Notes under the pieces: generated by a model
Told to the model about the DNA's origin: nothing
Database searches by the model: none
The model's input: the letters and a program-made list of their open reading frames with translations, nothing else
Made by a program: the position numbers and the translations under genes
Assembly (NCBI RefSeq): GCF_040958095.1
Contig: NC_091185.1
Span: forward strand, 22,677,503 to 22,741,502
Origin: Procambarus clarkii
Taxonomy: Eukaryota > Arthropoda > Malacostraca > Decapoda > Cambaridae
DNA: 64,000 bases
Direction of reading: 5' to 3'
Shown here: in pieces, positions 12,326 to 23,574 of the stretch
How positions within the stretch are numbered: the stretch's first letter is position 1
Layout: each line of letters begins with the position of its first letter

Positions 12326-14050
12326 ACGAAACGAGTGCTCCTGAGAGAATTGTAACAAGAGTTTCGCGCGACAGACATTTTACTCTGTCCTAAGGGAACT
12401 ACCACAGCAATTCCACCAAACCAGGAATGCTTGAGTATCTGACTGCTTTATATTCTGTTTTATTTGGTGCACCATATAATATAGATTAAGTAGCCGGTTA
12501 TTAGCATGAGAAAACCACAGACACTGTTAGTACCATTTTACTTAGCTCTTTACTACATACACAAATATTCATGTCACACCTGTATCTCATAGGTTAATGT
12601 ACAACCACTAATTCTAAACATCCCAAACAGGTAATTGTGAGAGAAGTTACTGAAGCAGACAGTTGGCCCCCATTATAACAGTGATTTTACCCTGCTGTAT
12701 ACTAACCTTGCAGGCCTCCTGATAGCCGCCATTTAATGCAATCTGAGGTACAGGGCCACACCCTAATCTGCTGCTGAAGAACATGCCCGCCTTAGCAGGC
12801 CCCACCTGCAGTATCAGCTAAGGCCTAGATGTTCTTTATTACTGTAGATAGAGTAGTATACATAATTAAATTAGCTATAAGAACAGTAGATTAGACCACC
12901 ATATGTGGTACGATTTATAATTTATATATTAAAGACTAGGTAAACAATTTGTGGTTTATGAAGGATCACACTTCAAAGTGGTTTAAGCTACAAATTGTCG
13001 CCCCCCCACCAACTGTGTGTGATAAGTTCTAGCAGTTGAATGAGAATATACAGTCCACTACGATATAAGAACAATAATTCAATATTGAAGTGTAACTAAA
13101 AAATAATCAAATAATAACAATATAATATTCAAGTAACAAAAATAAAAATGAAAGTAAATATTTGCATATTTATAAAAAGAAAAAGAATAAAAACTGCTAG
13201 GATTTTCCTACAGTTATGTCAAACATAAAAAAATGGTACCAGCGTCCTATTGAGTTTAACAACATAGAACAGTAACAGATGGAAGTGACCCCGAGCGCCC
13301 TAGAATCTGTCAGCTTGTCAATATATCTCCGTCGACTTCTCTTCTTGATGAATTCTAACGGAGAACTTTTCTTCTCCAAACGTTCAACAATTAAGGCTGA
13401 TTGTCCAGTGGGAAGGACAGTGTTAGGTGAAAGTTACCTAAATTACACCAATCCGTATTAATTAAATGTATTCTTCAATCTCACTGGAAAGAGGAGCGAC
13501 ATCTCTGCCTTCTACAAATTCTTGCGGGTGACTGGTCGTTGGTTTGAGGCTCGTCGCCATCTGTTGGATTACTCGGTTTATTAACTACTAATTGATTCTC
13601 TATTTAAAAAGTTAATTGAGGTCCGGTACGTTCATATGGGGTTCAGTTTGTATATTCTTTTTAATAGAATTACTTTATGAGCAAATAACTTTGATTAGCA
13701 TGTTCGAAGTCTGACATTATGATTCACAGGATGAAAACAATGTGGTGTATCTAAGTAGTCCCTTCACATTCTAGTGTGTGGTCATTATTGTGGTGTATCT
13801 AACATTTGACAATACACTTTTTTGCTCTGATATCTGTGACTTTCATTTACAGGTCATTATGCTTTAGATATTAGAATAATTAATAAATGAGTTTAATCCA
13901 TTAAATTCAATTTATATGAAAAAAGATAACTACCATAGGCATGTAGCCTAATCAGTGCTTTCCTATCAGTGACTGGGGAAATGAGATCTACTGCTTTATC
14001 ACCTGCATGCTAGCCTTATTATACCTGGTGCATTAGAGTTTAAGTATTTT
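12326..14050. other. No gene recognised, AT-rich
   Basis: AT-rich sequence with open frames up to only 60 codons on either strand. No repeat unit or protein motif was recognised. Confidence 0.4.
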
Positions 14051-14054
14051 GATG

Positions 14055-15520
14055 TTACAAGTTCTTTTGTCTGTGAATGGAGGTGGCTTCCACAACTTGT
14101 TCTCTCAGGGAATTCCTTTCGCTTATCACTGCAAACATTGACTTGTATGAGCTCACTATCTCGGGTAGAACATTAGCATTAATTGTAAATAGTAGTGTTC
14201 CCAGTAGTGGTCTATCCTTGGGGGGACCCCATTTGTTACATTCCTTCAGCTGGATACCTCGCCTCTGACTGTGACTCTTTGTCTTCTGCCCATCAGCTTG
14301 CTTCTGCGTCTTGTACACGAGCCTCTCATGAGGAAAAGTATCAAATGCTTTTGGACAGTCAAGAAAAATGCAATATTTTTCCAAACGTATTTTAGGAACC
14401 TGACATAGAATTTGGTCAGCTTTGTCAGGCACGACTTTCCTTTTCTAAATCCATGATGCCATTTTGTTTAAGGTTATCCTCTTCAGGGACTCCACTATCC
14501 TCAATCTGATTACTCAGTTCAACACTTTACTTAAAATACTTATAACTAACAATAGACATATTTTGCCTCCTATCTGTCCTGTTACTTGAATAGTTGAACT
14601 ATGATTGTTTTTTCCAGAATTTTGGGAGATTTTTTGTTACAAGTCTTTTATTGAAAACATCGGTTCATGGGTGACGAAGCACCTGTGCAGTCTCCTTCAG
14701 CAGCCCTGCTGATATTAATATCAAATTCTCTGGACAAATTAATTTTGTTGCATTTAGTTCCTTAATTCAGATTTTTTAACCACTTCCACAGTGACTACTG
14801 AGCCATCTTGTGTTTCCTCTCGCTTTCTTTCACTCAACTGTGGTCTGCACGCTGGTTCCTTTGTAAAGACATTTTATCAAGTTCTTCACGCACCTTGTTT
14901 ACCGTGAGACCTCCCCTTGTCTCTTTAACATGGTAAAACAACATCTGCTGTTTTATTCCTTATATGGCTATAATTATAATAACCTTGTGGGTCATTATCT
15001 TTTGCTGCAATGTCATTTTAAAGTTGTCTTTCAGCTTCCCTCTTGACTTTATAATAATTTCTTGCTCTCTTAAGATGTCTCTATATCCTTCTCTACCTAG
15101 ATATCTTTACTTGTTCCGTGCTCTCTTGGTCCACCCCTTTGCTTCTCACCATTGCTTATTAAACCAGGGTTTACTTTTCCTTTCTCGTCCACCTCCTCTT
15201 ATGTGGGATGTATAACTCCGTTGTCTTCCCTTCCTCTCCTCCCCTCTGGACTTCACTCAGAAAATACCTCTCCTTTACTGCAGTTCATGTCTGTAGTCTG
15301 TTATCTTCCTCATCATGTTTTATGAACTATCAGTTCCTTCAGCTACAACATGTACTGAAGCACGATAATGCAGTGGTCACGCGCCTCTAGAGGCATCTCA
15401 CACACTATCTTTTCTACATCTGCCTGATTCTGGATGAACACCAAGTCTCGTGCTGCTGGTGGGTCCTCATCCCTAATTGCTACTGGTCCTCCAATATGTT
15501 ATTTCAGGAATGGACTGATC
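14055..15520 (-). pseudogene. Old CR1-like LINE relic
   Basis: Minus-strand translation across several frames gives LINE pieces in the correct order. Near 15,380-15,500 is an endonuclease C-terminus (DLVFIQNQADVEKI, then a PLEA-type segment). Near 15,050-15,200 is the linker (PWFNKQW, then KREAERQL). At 14,290-14,380 is a reverse-transcriptase box A remnant (FLDCPKAFDTFPHERL). Many stops and deletions separate them, including most of the RT core. It is much more decayed than the related copy at 23,575-25,530. Confidence 0.7.
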
Positions 15521-16083
15521 AGGAGTCGCGTGTACAGCGAACAGTGGATAACTTCCACTAGACTCTAAGCTAGCCCACACTTGTGCTTAAGAGGGCTGGA
15601 AACTGTGTTCTCAATCTTCCTCTAACTATAAATATTTTTACTTTTTTGCATAATTTCCATGGTAAATGCTCCAACTTTTCTTAGTGGATGAACAATAAAA
15701 TAAAATAATAAAAATAAAAATAAATAAAAGTTTAATAAATTGGCAATTTCACATTTTCAAATTAAAATATAAATTGTACAATGTCACAAATTTGTTTTTG
15801 GTTTTATTGTGGTCTCAGAGTAGCATATGATCTTCATTTCTGTTGTTTACATTATATTCTGGGTGTATAGTTTAGTGTAACAAAAATCGTCAATGTGGCA
15901 TTTCAAATATAGGCCAACTTTAAACGCAAAATTCTATAACTCCAAAGGTTTTGCGTTTATGAAAAAATAGGGAATTGTAGAAAAAAGAACTTTGCACATA
16001 TGTGAAAATGTTGAGAATCGATCAGAAACTAAATTTGTTTTAGGGGTCTCAAAGTTGAAAATCTTGTTCATAGAGAAAAATGA
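15521..16083. other. No gene recognised, AT-rich
   Basis: AT-rich spacer with A/T runs near 15,690-15,780. No coding or repeat signature was recognised beyond short fragments. Confidence 0.4.
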
Positions 16084-16185
16084 AGTTAATAATACATTTA
16101 GGTGTTATGGCTCTAAACTTAATAACACATCAAGGTGCCAGATCTCTAAAATAATTAACACCTCAGAGTGGCAGGTCTCTATCTA
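16084..16185. repeat. 33-bp tandem repeat, about 3 diverged units
   Basis: Same unit family as 5,606-5,757 (CTCTAAACTTAATAACAC, then a GTGCCAGAT part). It ends about 50 bp before the splice acceptor of the large exon. Confidence 0.65.
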
Positions 16186-16232
16186 AGCTACAACCATAAT
16201 GATTTCATGCCATCTCTTGTCTTTGTCTACAG

Positions 16233-18840
16233 ACCTGTGCATGTGCCCGCCGCCTCACAGCCCAGCACAGTGCCGCCTGCCGCTACACGACAACTACAAC
16301 AAGACCATCACCCAGTGCGACGTGGTCGCTGGTGGAGCGCGCCTTGGGAGACTCAAAAGGGGCACTACAAGGTACATGGAGGCGTCCACTATGAAGATGG
16401 CTGACGGTGATAATGATGTTTATGATGACGGAGCTAATGATGACGAAGATGGTCGAGGTAGCGGCAGTAACGATGGCGGTTGTGGTGCCGATTGTGACGA
16501 CGTCAGAAGAAACGGGAGAAAAAATATTTCAGCCTCGGAAGGAAAGCGTAACTACCTTGATAGCAGTCATGCTGTTGTGCCTGGCGCGACCCCAATCTGT
16601 GCGCCGGGTGGTATCCGGTGCGTCAACACCAGCCGTGTGGGAGTAACATCACAGAAACAATGTTTTGGTAAGCTGCTGTTTAAGTTTGCAGGTAACGTGC
16701 GTTCCTACACCTCACTCGCTTCACAGCTCTGGACCCCAACTGTCATCCCCGCCACCTCTCAACATGGGGTGCCAACCGTGACCTCAGCCACCTCACAACA
16801 TGGGGTGCCAACCGTGACCTCAGCCACCTCACAACATGGGGTGCCAACCGTGACCTCAGCCACCTCACAACATGGGGTGTCAACTGTGGCCTCAACCACC
16901 TCACATGGGGTGGTGCCAACTGTGGCCTCAACCACCTCACAACATGGGGTGCCAACTGTGGCCTCAACCACCTCACAACATGGGGTGCCAACTGTGGCCT
17001 CAACCACCTCACAACATGGGGTGCCAACTGTGGCCTCAACCACCTCACAACATGGGGTGCCAACTGTGGCCTCAACCACCTCACAACATGGGGTGCCAAC
17101 TGTGGCCTCACCCACCTCACAACATGGGGTGCCAACTGTGGCCTCACCCACCTCACAACATGGGGTGCCAACTGTGGCCTCACCCACCTCACAACATGGG
17201 GTGCCAACTGTGGCCTCAACCACCTCACAACATGGGGTGCCAACTGTGGCCTCAACCACCTCACAACATGGGGTGCCAACTGTGGCCTCAACCACCTCAC
17301 AACATGGGGTGCCAACTGTGGCCTCAACCACCTCACAACATGGGGTGCCAACTGTGGCCTCAACCACCTCACAACATGGGGTGCCAACTGTGGCCTCAAC
17401 CACCTCACAACATGGGGTGCCAACTGTGGCCTCAACCACCTCACAACATGGGGTGTCAACTGTGGCCTCACCCACCTCACAACATGGGGTGCCAACTGTG
17501 GCCTCACCCACCTCACAACATGGGGTGCCAACTGTGGCCTCACCCACCTCACAACATGGGGTGCCAACTGTGGCCTCGCCCACCTCACAACATGGGGTGC
17601 CAACTGTGGCCTCAGCCGCCTCACAACATGGGGTGCCAACTGTGGCATCACCCACCTCACAACATGGGGTGCCAACTGTGGCCTCACCCACCTCACAACA
17701 TGGGGTGCCAACTGTGGCAAAAATTAAACAGCACCACGACATGCGGCTGTATGTACCCGCTTTTCCCACTACTCAAAAATGTAAAAGAAATATCCCTAAT
17801 ACTAAATTATTTTGTATTAACGACGGTAAAACCGAGAAAATAAAGTGGAATAGATATGGTGAGGAATATTTTATCGAATCAAAACAGCCTTCAGTATTCA
17901 CAGGAAGAGACATTTCGTTCAGGAAAACACAGGCTAGTGCCATTAAATCAAACTTTGGGAAAAATAGTAAAAGGAGATTGCAAGAGCCCAAAGGAGGTGA
18001 TACCGCCTCCCAGGTTGCCTCTGGAAGGCCTCTGGAAGCTGGATTACTAGCAAAATCTCGCAACAAGCAGTTTTTTAAAGACATGCATGGCTTTAAAAAT
18101 AGCCGGTATGACAAGTTACAATGGCTGGCAGACCTGACAGGAGGAGGAGACGGGCGTGAACTCAGTAGTATTCTCTCTGGGATGGCAATTAACGGCGTGC
18201 TTGGCGTTGTGGACAGCGAAGTGGGTGTTAAACTAAGCAAAGATGGCGTGTTTATGGGACTTCAAGAGGAGGTGAGAGCCGCTCGCGGCGGTGATGTCGT
18301 CTGGGAGGAACCATCACGGAGGGCCAGACGAACCACTCAACGAGGAGCTGAGACAACCTCTTCTCATGATATACTCCTAAACCTGAATGTAACGGACTTA
18401 ACTCACCGCAACGCCCATGGAGCGGAAGACCACCACCCAACCAACTACAATGGACTGACCTCAAGCCACTACCGTCGTGGGAGAACAAAGAACAAACAGA
18501 CTTCAGACTTGAAGCGTGGGACGACGACCTATACGCAGAACACTCTGGTCTTCAATCGCGGGACATTATCCAATAGGTACGAGTCCTCAACGCACGGCTC
18601 GGTGACGTACACGCACAGGTCCTCACAGCATAGCCAGATACCCAACATCCGCAAGTCCTGGGCGCGCAGAGCGGCTTCCATCAGCATCAAAACCTCGGGG
18701 CACGGTACGACGACGTACAACCACAAGACGGTGTCGGAACAGCTAGCACTGTGTTACTGTGAACTTAACACCCAACTAAAGTGTCGGGACACCGGCCTCA
18801 CCCACATCCCACACCGCATTATCGGCGGCGTCACCTTGCT
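16233..18840 (+). CDS. Large exon: mucin-like repeats plus LRR N-terminal cap, LGR-like
   Basis: An open frame of 881 codons runs 16,199-18,844; I take the exon as 16,233-18,840. A pyrimidine-rich acceptor ends TTTGTCTACAG at 16,232 and a consensus donor GTGAGT starts at 18,841, just before the stop. If instead this is the first exon, in-frame ATGs lie at 16,199 and 16,376. Order, by ORF residue: a Cys-containing segment with an NKT glycosylation site (12-58), an Asp-rich acidic stretch (about 65-100), about 27 twelve-residue Ser/Thr/Pro repeats (about 181-504), a basic and hydroxyl-rich region, then CYC...C at 852, 854 and 862, an LRR N-terminal cap. About 545 bp before and 1,130 bp after the repeat stay open, some of it AT-rich, which argues for coding. 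The cap, junction position and phase 2 match exon 1 of glycoprotein-hormone-receptor (LGR) genes. No clear signal peptide is seen, so upstream exons are expected. Family assignment is inference. Confidence 0.6.
16738..17709 (+). repeat. 36-bp coding minisatellite, about 27 units
   Basis: Units of exactly 36 bp (12 codons), consensus VPTVASTTSQHG, with VPTVTSATSQHG at the 5' end and VPTVASPTSQHG blocks inside. Substitutions are few and keep the frame. One unit (near 16,900) has a compensated rearrangement reading SHGV. Because the unit is a multiple of three, other frames on both strands are also open; those are shadows. Confidence 0.95.
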
Positions 18841-18923
18841 GTGAGTATTTAGTATCTTGTTTTGTCTCCTCTAATCCCTCAGCAATAGTATCAAAACTCC
18901 TCTAGGCAGGAACAAAATCTAAT

Positions 18924-19400
18924 CCCTCAACGACAGCATGTGAATGCCTCTGGCAACTGAGCCCTCAACGACAGCATGTGAATGCCTCTGGCAACTGACC
19001 ACAACTTTAAAAACACGTTTGTGTTGTCGTAAACGAAGACTACTGTAGGAACCTGTCAGTGTAATGGTCTGGTGGACAGTGTGTGAGGCGTTATGTTCTG
19101 GTGACACCACGACCACTGCATGACGACCTCAACACCACGACCATGATGCCCTGACTACGACACCACGACCATGGTACACGGCCACCACACCACAACCATC
19201 ACATGAACTCAACATCACGACCACGATACCACGATCACCACACAATGTCCACCACATGACGACCTCAACAACATGACCACGATGCCCTGACTTCGACACC
19301 ACGACCACGATACCACAACTACGACGCCACGATCATGACTTCAACGCCAAAACTACGGAGGCACGACCTACACGAAACGACCACAAACAAGCAAACCACC
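18924..19400. repeat. Small duplication and CACGACCA-rich low-complexity tract
   Basis: Two adjacent near-identical copies of a unit of about 38 bp starting CCCTCAACGACAGCATGTGA cover roughly 18,924-18,998. A degenerate tract rich in CACCACGACCATGATGCC-like words covers 19,100-19,400. No gene is seen here. Confidence 0.6.
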
Positions 19401-19484
19401 TCTATCAGTATTAAAACAATATCGTACACAGGTAGCTAGCATGAAGACAACCTTGTAACATGTTGATAGGCTCAGACATTTCCC

Positions 19485-20065
19485 TTGTTGAGGCTCATAC
19501 TAAGACGCACCTTTGCTGTGGCTCATTCTAAGACGCACCCGTCCTGTAGCTCATACTAAGATGCACCCTGGCTGTGGTTCATACTAAGACATGCCCTTGC
19601 TGTGGTTCATATTAAGACGTACCCTTGCTGTGGGTCATACTAAGATGCACCCTTACTTTGGCTCATACTAAGACGAGTCATTGCTGTGGCTCATACTAAG
19701 ACACGCAATTGCTGTGGTTCATATTAAGACGTGCAGTTGCTGTGGCTCATACTAAGATGCACCCTTGTTGTGGTTAATACTAATATGCACCCTTGCTGTG
19801 GTTCATACTAAGACGTGCCCTTGCTGTGATTCATATTAAAACGTGCCCTTACTGAGGCTAATACTAAGACGTGCCCTTACTGAGGCTAATACTAAGACAT
19901 GCCCTTGCTGTGGCTCATACTAAAATGCACCCTTGCTGTGCTCATACTAAGACGCATCCTTGCTGTGGCTCATACTAAGATGCACCCTTGCTGTGGCCTA
20001 TAATAAGACGCACCCTTGCTGTGGCTCATACTAAGACGCACCCTTGTTGTGGCTCATACTAATGT
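19485..20065. repeat. 28-bp minisatellite, about 20 units
   Basis: Tandem copies of about 28 bp, core GCTGTGGCTCATACTAAGAC followed by GCACCCTT, with substitutions and 1-2-bp indels. It abuts the Helitron-like fragment ending at 20,317. Confidence 0.9.
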
Positions 20066-20079
20066 AATAACCCGCCATG

Positions 20080-20317
20080 CTACTATTCCCCTTCTCACTC
20101 AACACCCCAAGCTTAACGCTGCTTGCAGACGAGGAGACGCTGGAGTTAGGGATGGTGGGGAGGACGAGGGGACGGGGGAGTGAGGAATGGTTGGGAGGAC
20201 GAGGGGACAGGGGAGGCGGGAATAATGGAGAGGACTGGGAAACAGGGGAAGGTTGCTGTGGCTCAGCAACAAAGATGGGTTGCTGAGCCACAGCAATGCA
20301 TGTTCGGGTACAGCTAG
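20080..20317 (+). mobile_element. Helitron-like 3' end fragment
   Basis: A G/A-rich segment of the same family as 355-1010, followed by two hairpins (GTTGCTGTGGCTCAGCAAC and GTTGCTGAGCCACAGCAA) and CTAG at 20,314-20,317, then T. The 5' part is missing. Its CTAG end faces that of the next element, 79 bp away. Confidence 0.5.
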
Positions 20318-20396
20318 TAATATTATAATAATGATGTGCACAAATTTAGAGTAGTGTTAATTTTTTGGATTTTGTAATTTTGTTTATGTAAGAATA

Positions 20397-21465
20397 CTAG
20401 CTGTACTGGCCATACGTTGCTGTGGCTCAGCAACGCATGGCCACAGCAACCCTTGTCTCCCAGTCCCCCCTACCATTCCTCCCTTTTCCTCCCCACCATT
20501 CCTCACTCTCCCATCCCTTCATCCACCCAACCATTCCCTACTCCTCCATCCCCTCATCCTCCCTACCATTTCCCACTCGTCTGTCCCCTCGTCTTCCCCA
20601 TCATCTCACGCTCCCCCGTCTCATCATCCTCACTACCATTCCCTTTCCCCTTGTCCTCCCCGCCATTCTCTAATCCTCCGTCCCCTCATCCCCACTATCC
20701 CCAACTTCCCCATCTGTTCGTCCTACTCACCATTACCCCTTACCCTGTCCCCTCGTCCTCCCCACTATCCCTTACTCCCGTCCCTTCGAACTCCCCACCA
20801 TTCCCCATTCCCTCGTCCGATGTATTCCCAAATGATCTGATGTTCACATCAGAAAAATGGGAACATCAAATGATCTGATGTTCCCATCACTGAAAAATAA
20901 GAATAGTAAAAAAAATGAAATGGCGCTATTTTTCAGTTAAACAAACGAAATAACAGATACGCTCTTTCTAAAAAATGGCATGTTTTTACCTGTCACAGGT
21001 GTAGCATATATATAGTAGGTATATAAAAATATGGGGGCGTATTCGATTGGAACGTTGTGTCAAAATTTCAAAGCAATTGGTGAAGAACTTTTGGAGATAA
21101 CAGCATGTGTTGCTCTTACGTTCAACAGATGGTGCTGTTTATCAAAAAAGCATGTTTTTTTCCTGTCACAGGTGAGGCATGTATATAGCAGGCATATAAA
21201 AACATGCGCCTATTCATATGTAACATTGTTTCAAAGTTTCAAAACAATCGGTAAAGAGGTTTCGAAGATTTCCATCACATGAAAAACACAGTTTAAAAAA
21301 AAATGTTTTTTTCCCATCACAGACGTTACATATATATAGTATATATGCTAAAACCCGCTCTGATGCCAATAGAACGTCGTGTGAAAATTTCAAGGCAATC
21401 GGTGAAGAACTTTCGGAAATTAGCGATTTTGAACAAATGAACATTTCTATTTTTAGTTATATAGA
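20397..21465 (-). mobile_element. Helitron-like non-autonomous element, complete
   Basis: On the minus strand it starts TCTATATAACTAAAAATAG (21,465 leftward, preceded by A) and ends CTAG at 20,397, followed by T, so the target would be A^T. A hairpin (GTTGCTG, 5-nt loop, CAGCAAC; 20,416-20,434) lies about 15 nt before the CTAG. The 5' half contains about three diverged internal repeats built around TTCTTCACCGATTGCTTTGA and ACCTGTGACAGG. The 3' half is C/T-rich on the plus strand. There is no Rep/helicase ORF. Confidence 0.6.
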
Positions 21466-21539
21466 TGTACAGTTACACAGGGGAATATTATAGATTATAT
21501 TTGGCCTTCATTTTACAATCCCCTATGATATTTTATTTT

Positions 21540-23570
21540 ATTAATTAGTTTCTTGGCCACATGTGCTCTAGACTCCCGTGATAGGGAGTTTCCTATCACG
21601 GAAACGATCTTGTCAGTTGGTCGCTGCCGTGATGTTCTTGGTTCTGTGGTTTCTGTTGAGCAGTTTTGTGGTTACAATTTTCTCTTTCGAGATGTGATTG
21701 TTTATACCTTTGAGTTTCACTTGCCGTCTGTGCTGATCAGATTGGATTGGTCAAAGGCGTTCGACCGGGTGTCGATGGGGTTTTGGAGCGTTTTGGGATC
21801 CTGTTGTTGTTTATTGATTAGATCCCCATGTTATATGCTCGTTGTAGTAGTCGTGTTTGTGTTAATAGGCTCTTCAGTGCTCCCTTTCCTGTTCGCCGGT
21901 TGGTGCGTCAGGGCTATCCTTTGTCTATGTTGCTTTATATTCTTTTTCAGGAACCCTTCTTTCTTCCGGTCAAGGCTTGTGCCTTAGTGTTCCTTTGAGG
22001 TTGCTCTCTGGTCTTCGTTTGAAGATTTGTGGGTATGCTGACGATACAGTGCATTTTGTGGCTTCCGAGGGTTCAGTTGGTGTGGTACAGGATCTTATTC
22101 GGTGGTTTGAATTGGCCACAGGGGCCCTTGTCAATCAGGAAAAGTCTTGTTTGATGGGGCTGCGTGGTTGGGCCTCCTGCTTTGGGTGAGCAGGGTCATG
22201 GTCTCCGGTTGTTTCATCGATCCGGGGTCTTGGATTTACGTGGTTCAGCTCGTATTGCCGCTCCTTGATATGGAATTGGGATGCTGTGTCTCGATCAGTT
22301 GAAGTTGCAATAGGGTTGTTGTCGGCGCGCCCGTTGACGATTTATCAGCGGACACTGTTTGTTACTTGTAAGGATTCTTTCGAGAGTGTGGTTTGTGGCT
22401 CGGTGCTTCCCTTTGGATCGGTGGCGGGCTCAGGGATTGGAGTGTCGGGTTTATCGTTATGTGTGGTATGGGAGGTACCATCTGGAAAGTCGTTCTATGC
22501 TGGTCTTGAGCGTAAGAGAGGGGGGGGGGGGTGTAGGCATCCCTGATGTCTTTACCATAGCTTTGGCCTGGTTTTGTGTGTAGCTGTGTCAGGGGTTGGT
22601 GTTGGGTGGGGGTCTTAATGTAATGAGTGTTTACTTTTGTTCGGTTCGCTTTAGTTATTTTGTGGATTTGGAGGTTGGTTGCGATGTACACCCCTCCTGT
22701 GTATTTCTCAGCGGTGGAAATTCTGAGAGCACTCTGTCGTCACCACGGTTTTATGTCTCTTTCGTGTCGAGGTGTTTATAGAGCTCTGTTTTGTCGTGAA
22801 TTCCCTCGGGTCGAGGGCCTCTTCCCGTGTTGGGATTGGGGGGGAAATTTGGTCGGTTTTGTGGGGCGGTATTTAGCGCCAGTCACGGCAGACGGAATTT
22901 TTCTTTCCTGTGTTGCATATGTCGTTGCCTTCGAATGATCGTTTATGCATGTTTGGGTTGCGCTATTCTGTGGAGTGTTTGTGCACTGTGGCTTGTGTGA
23001 GTCGCAGTTACATGTGTTTTACTTTTATGTGCTTGTTCAGGGTTTGGTTGCTTGGTTGCAGGATGTGATTGAGGTGTTTGTGGGCCCGAGTATGTGGGTG
23101 ATGTTTTGAAGTTTCCGTTTCTTTCCTTTTGTCTGGGCTCCCAGCGGCTTTGTAATACCTTGAGTGTCTTGGTTGCGATTATGAGTATTGTGTGTGGGTT
23201 GAGCAGTTGGAGGGCTTGCTCGGGTTCTGGGGTTCTTACTGGGGTGGCTATGGTTTACCTGGTGGTGGTTGCGGCGTGCTTTTCCAGCGGACTTTTGTAG
23301 TTTGTTCACGGATGCGTATGTTCGGGGTAATGCTTTGGGATCGGTGGGGAGGATCAGAAGAGTGGTGATTGACGTCTGGGTGTGGTTGGGGTGCTTGCAT
23401 GGCCTAGGGTGTGGGTTGTTGGTTTTTTTTTTTTGTAGGTGGGTTTTCATTTTTGTCTTCCCCTCTCCCTCCTTCGGGCCTCCTCGGCAGTGGGTTGTGT
23501 TCTTGTGCTGCTCCTGGTGTGTGTGTGTGTGGGCTGTTCTTACCGGCCTGGATGTTCCGGTGGATGTGGT
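21540..23570 (+). pseudogene. Degenerate Tx1/L1-type LINE reverse transcriptase
   Basis: Pieces of one RT appear in order in three plus frames: box A RLDWSKAFDRV (about 21,740-21,772), box B RQGYPLSMLLYILF (about 21,906-21,950), and GYADDTVHFV with the catalytic YADD at 22,034-22,045, followed by ALVNQEKSCL. Downstream, GIPDVFTIALAWF (about 22,530-22,580) matches the segment after the fingers-palm in Tx1/L1 elements. Further weak similarity to a C-terminal region continues to about 23,100. Several frameshifts and stops separate the pieces. No endonuclease region is visible, so the copy is 5' truncated. Confidence 0.75.
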
Positions 23571-23574
23571 CGTG

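Noticed and set aside
16743..17769. Minus-strand frames of 325 and 336 codons
   Set aside because: Shadows of the 36-bp coding repeat; they end at the repeat edges, while the plus frame continues well beyond on both sides.
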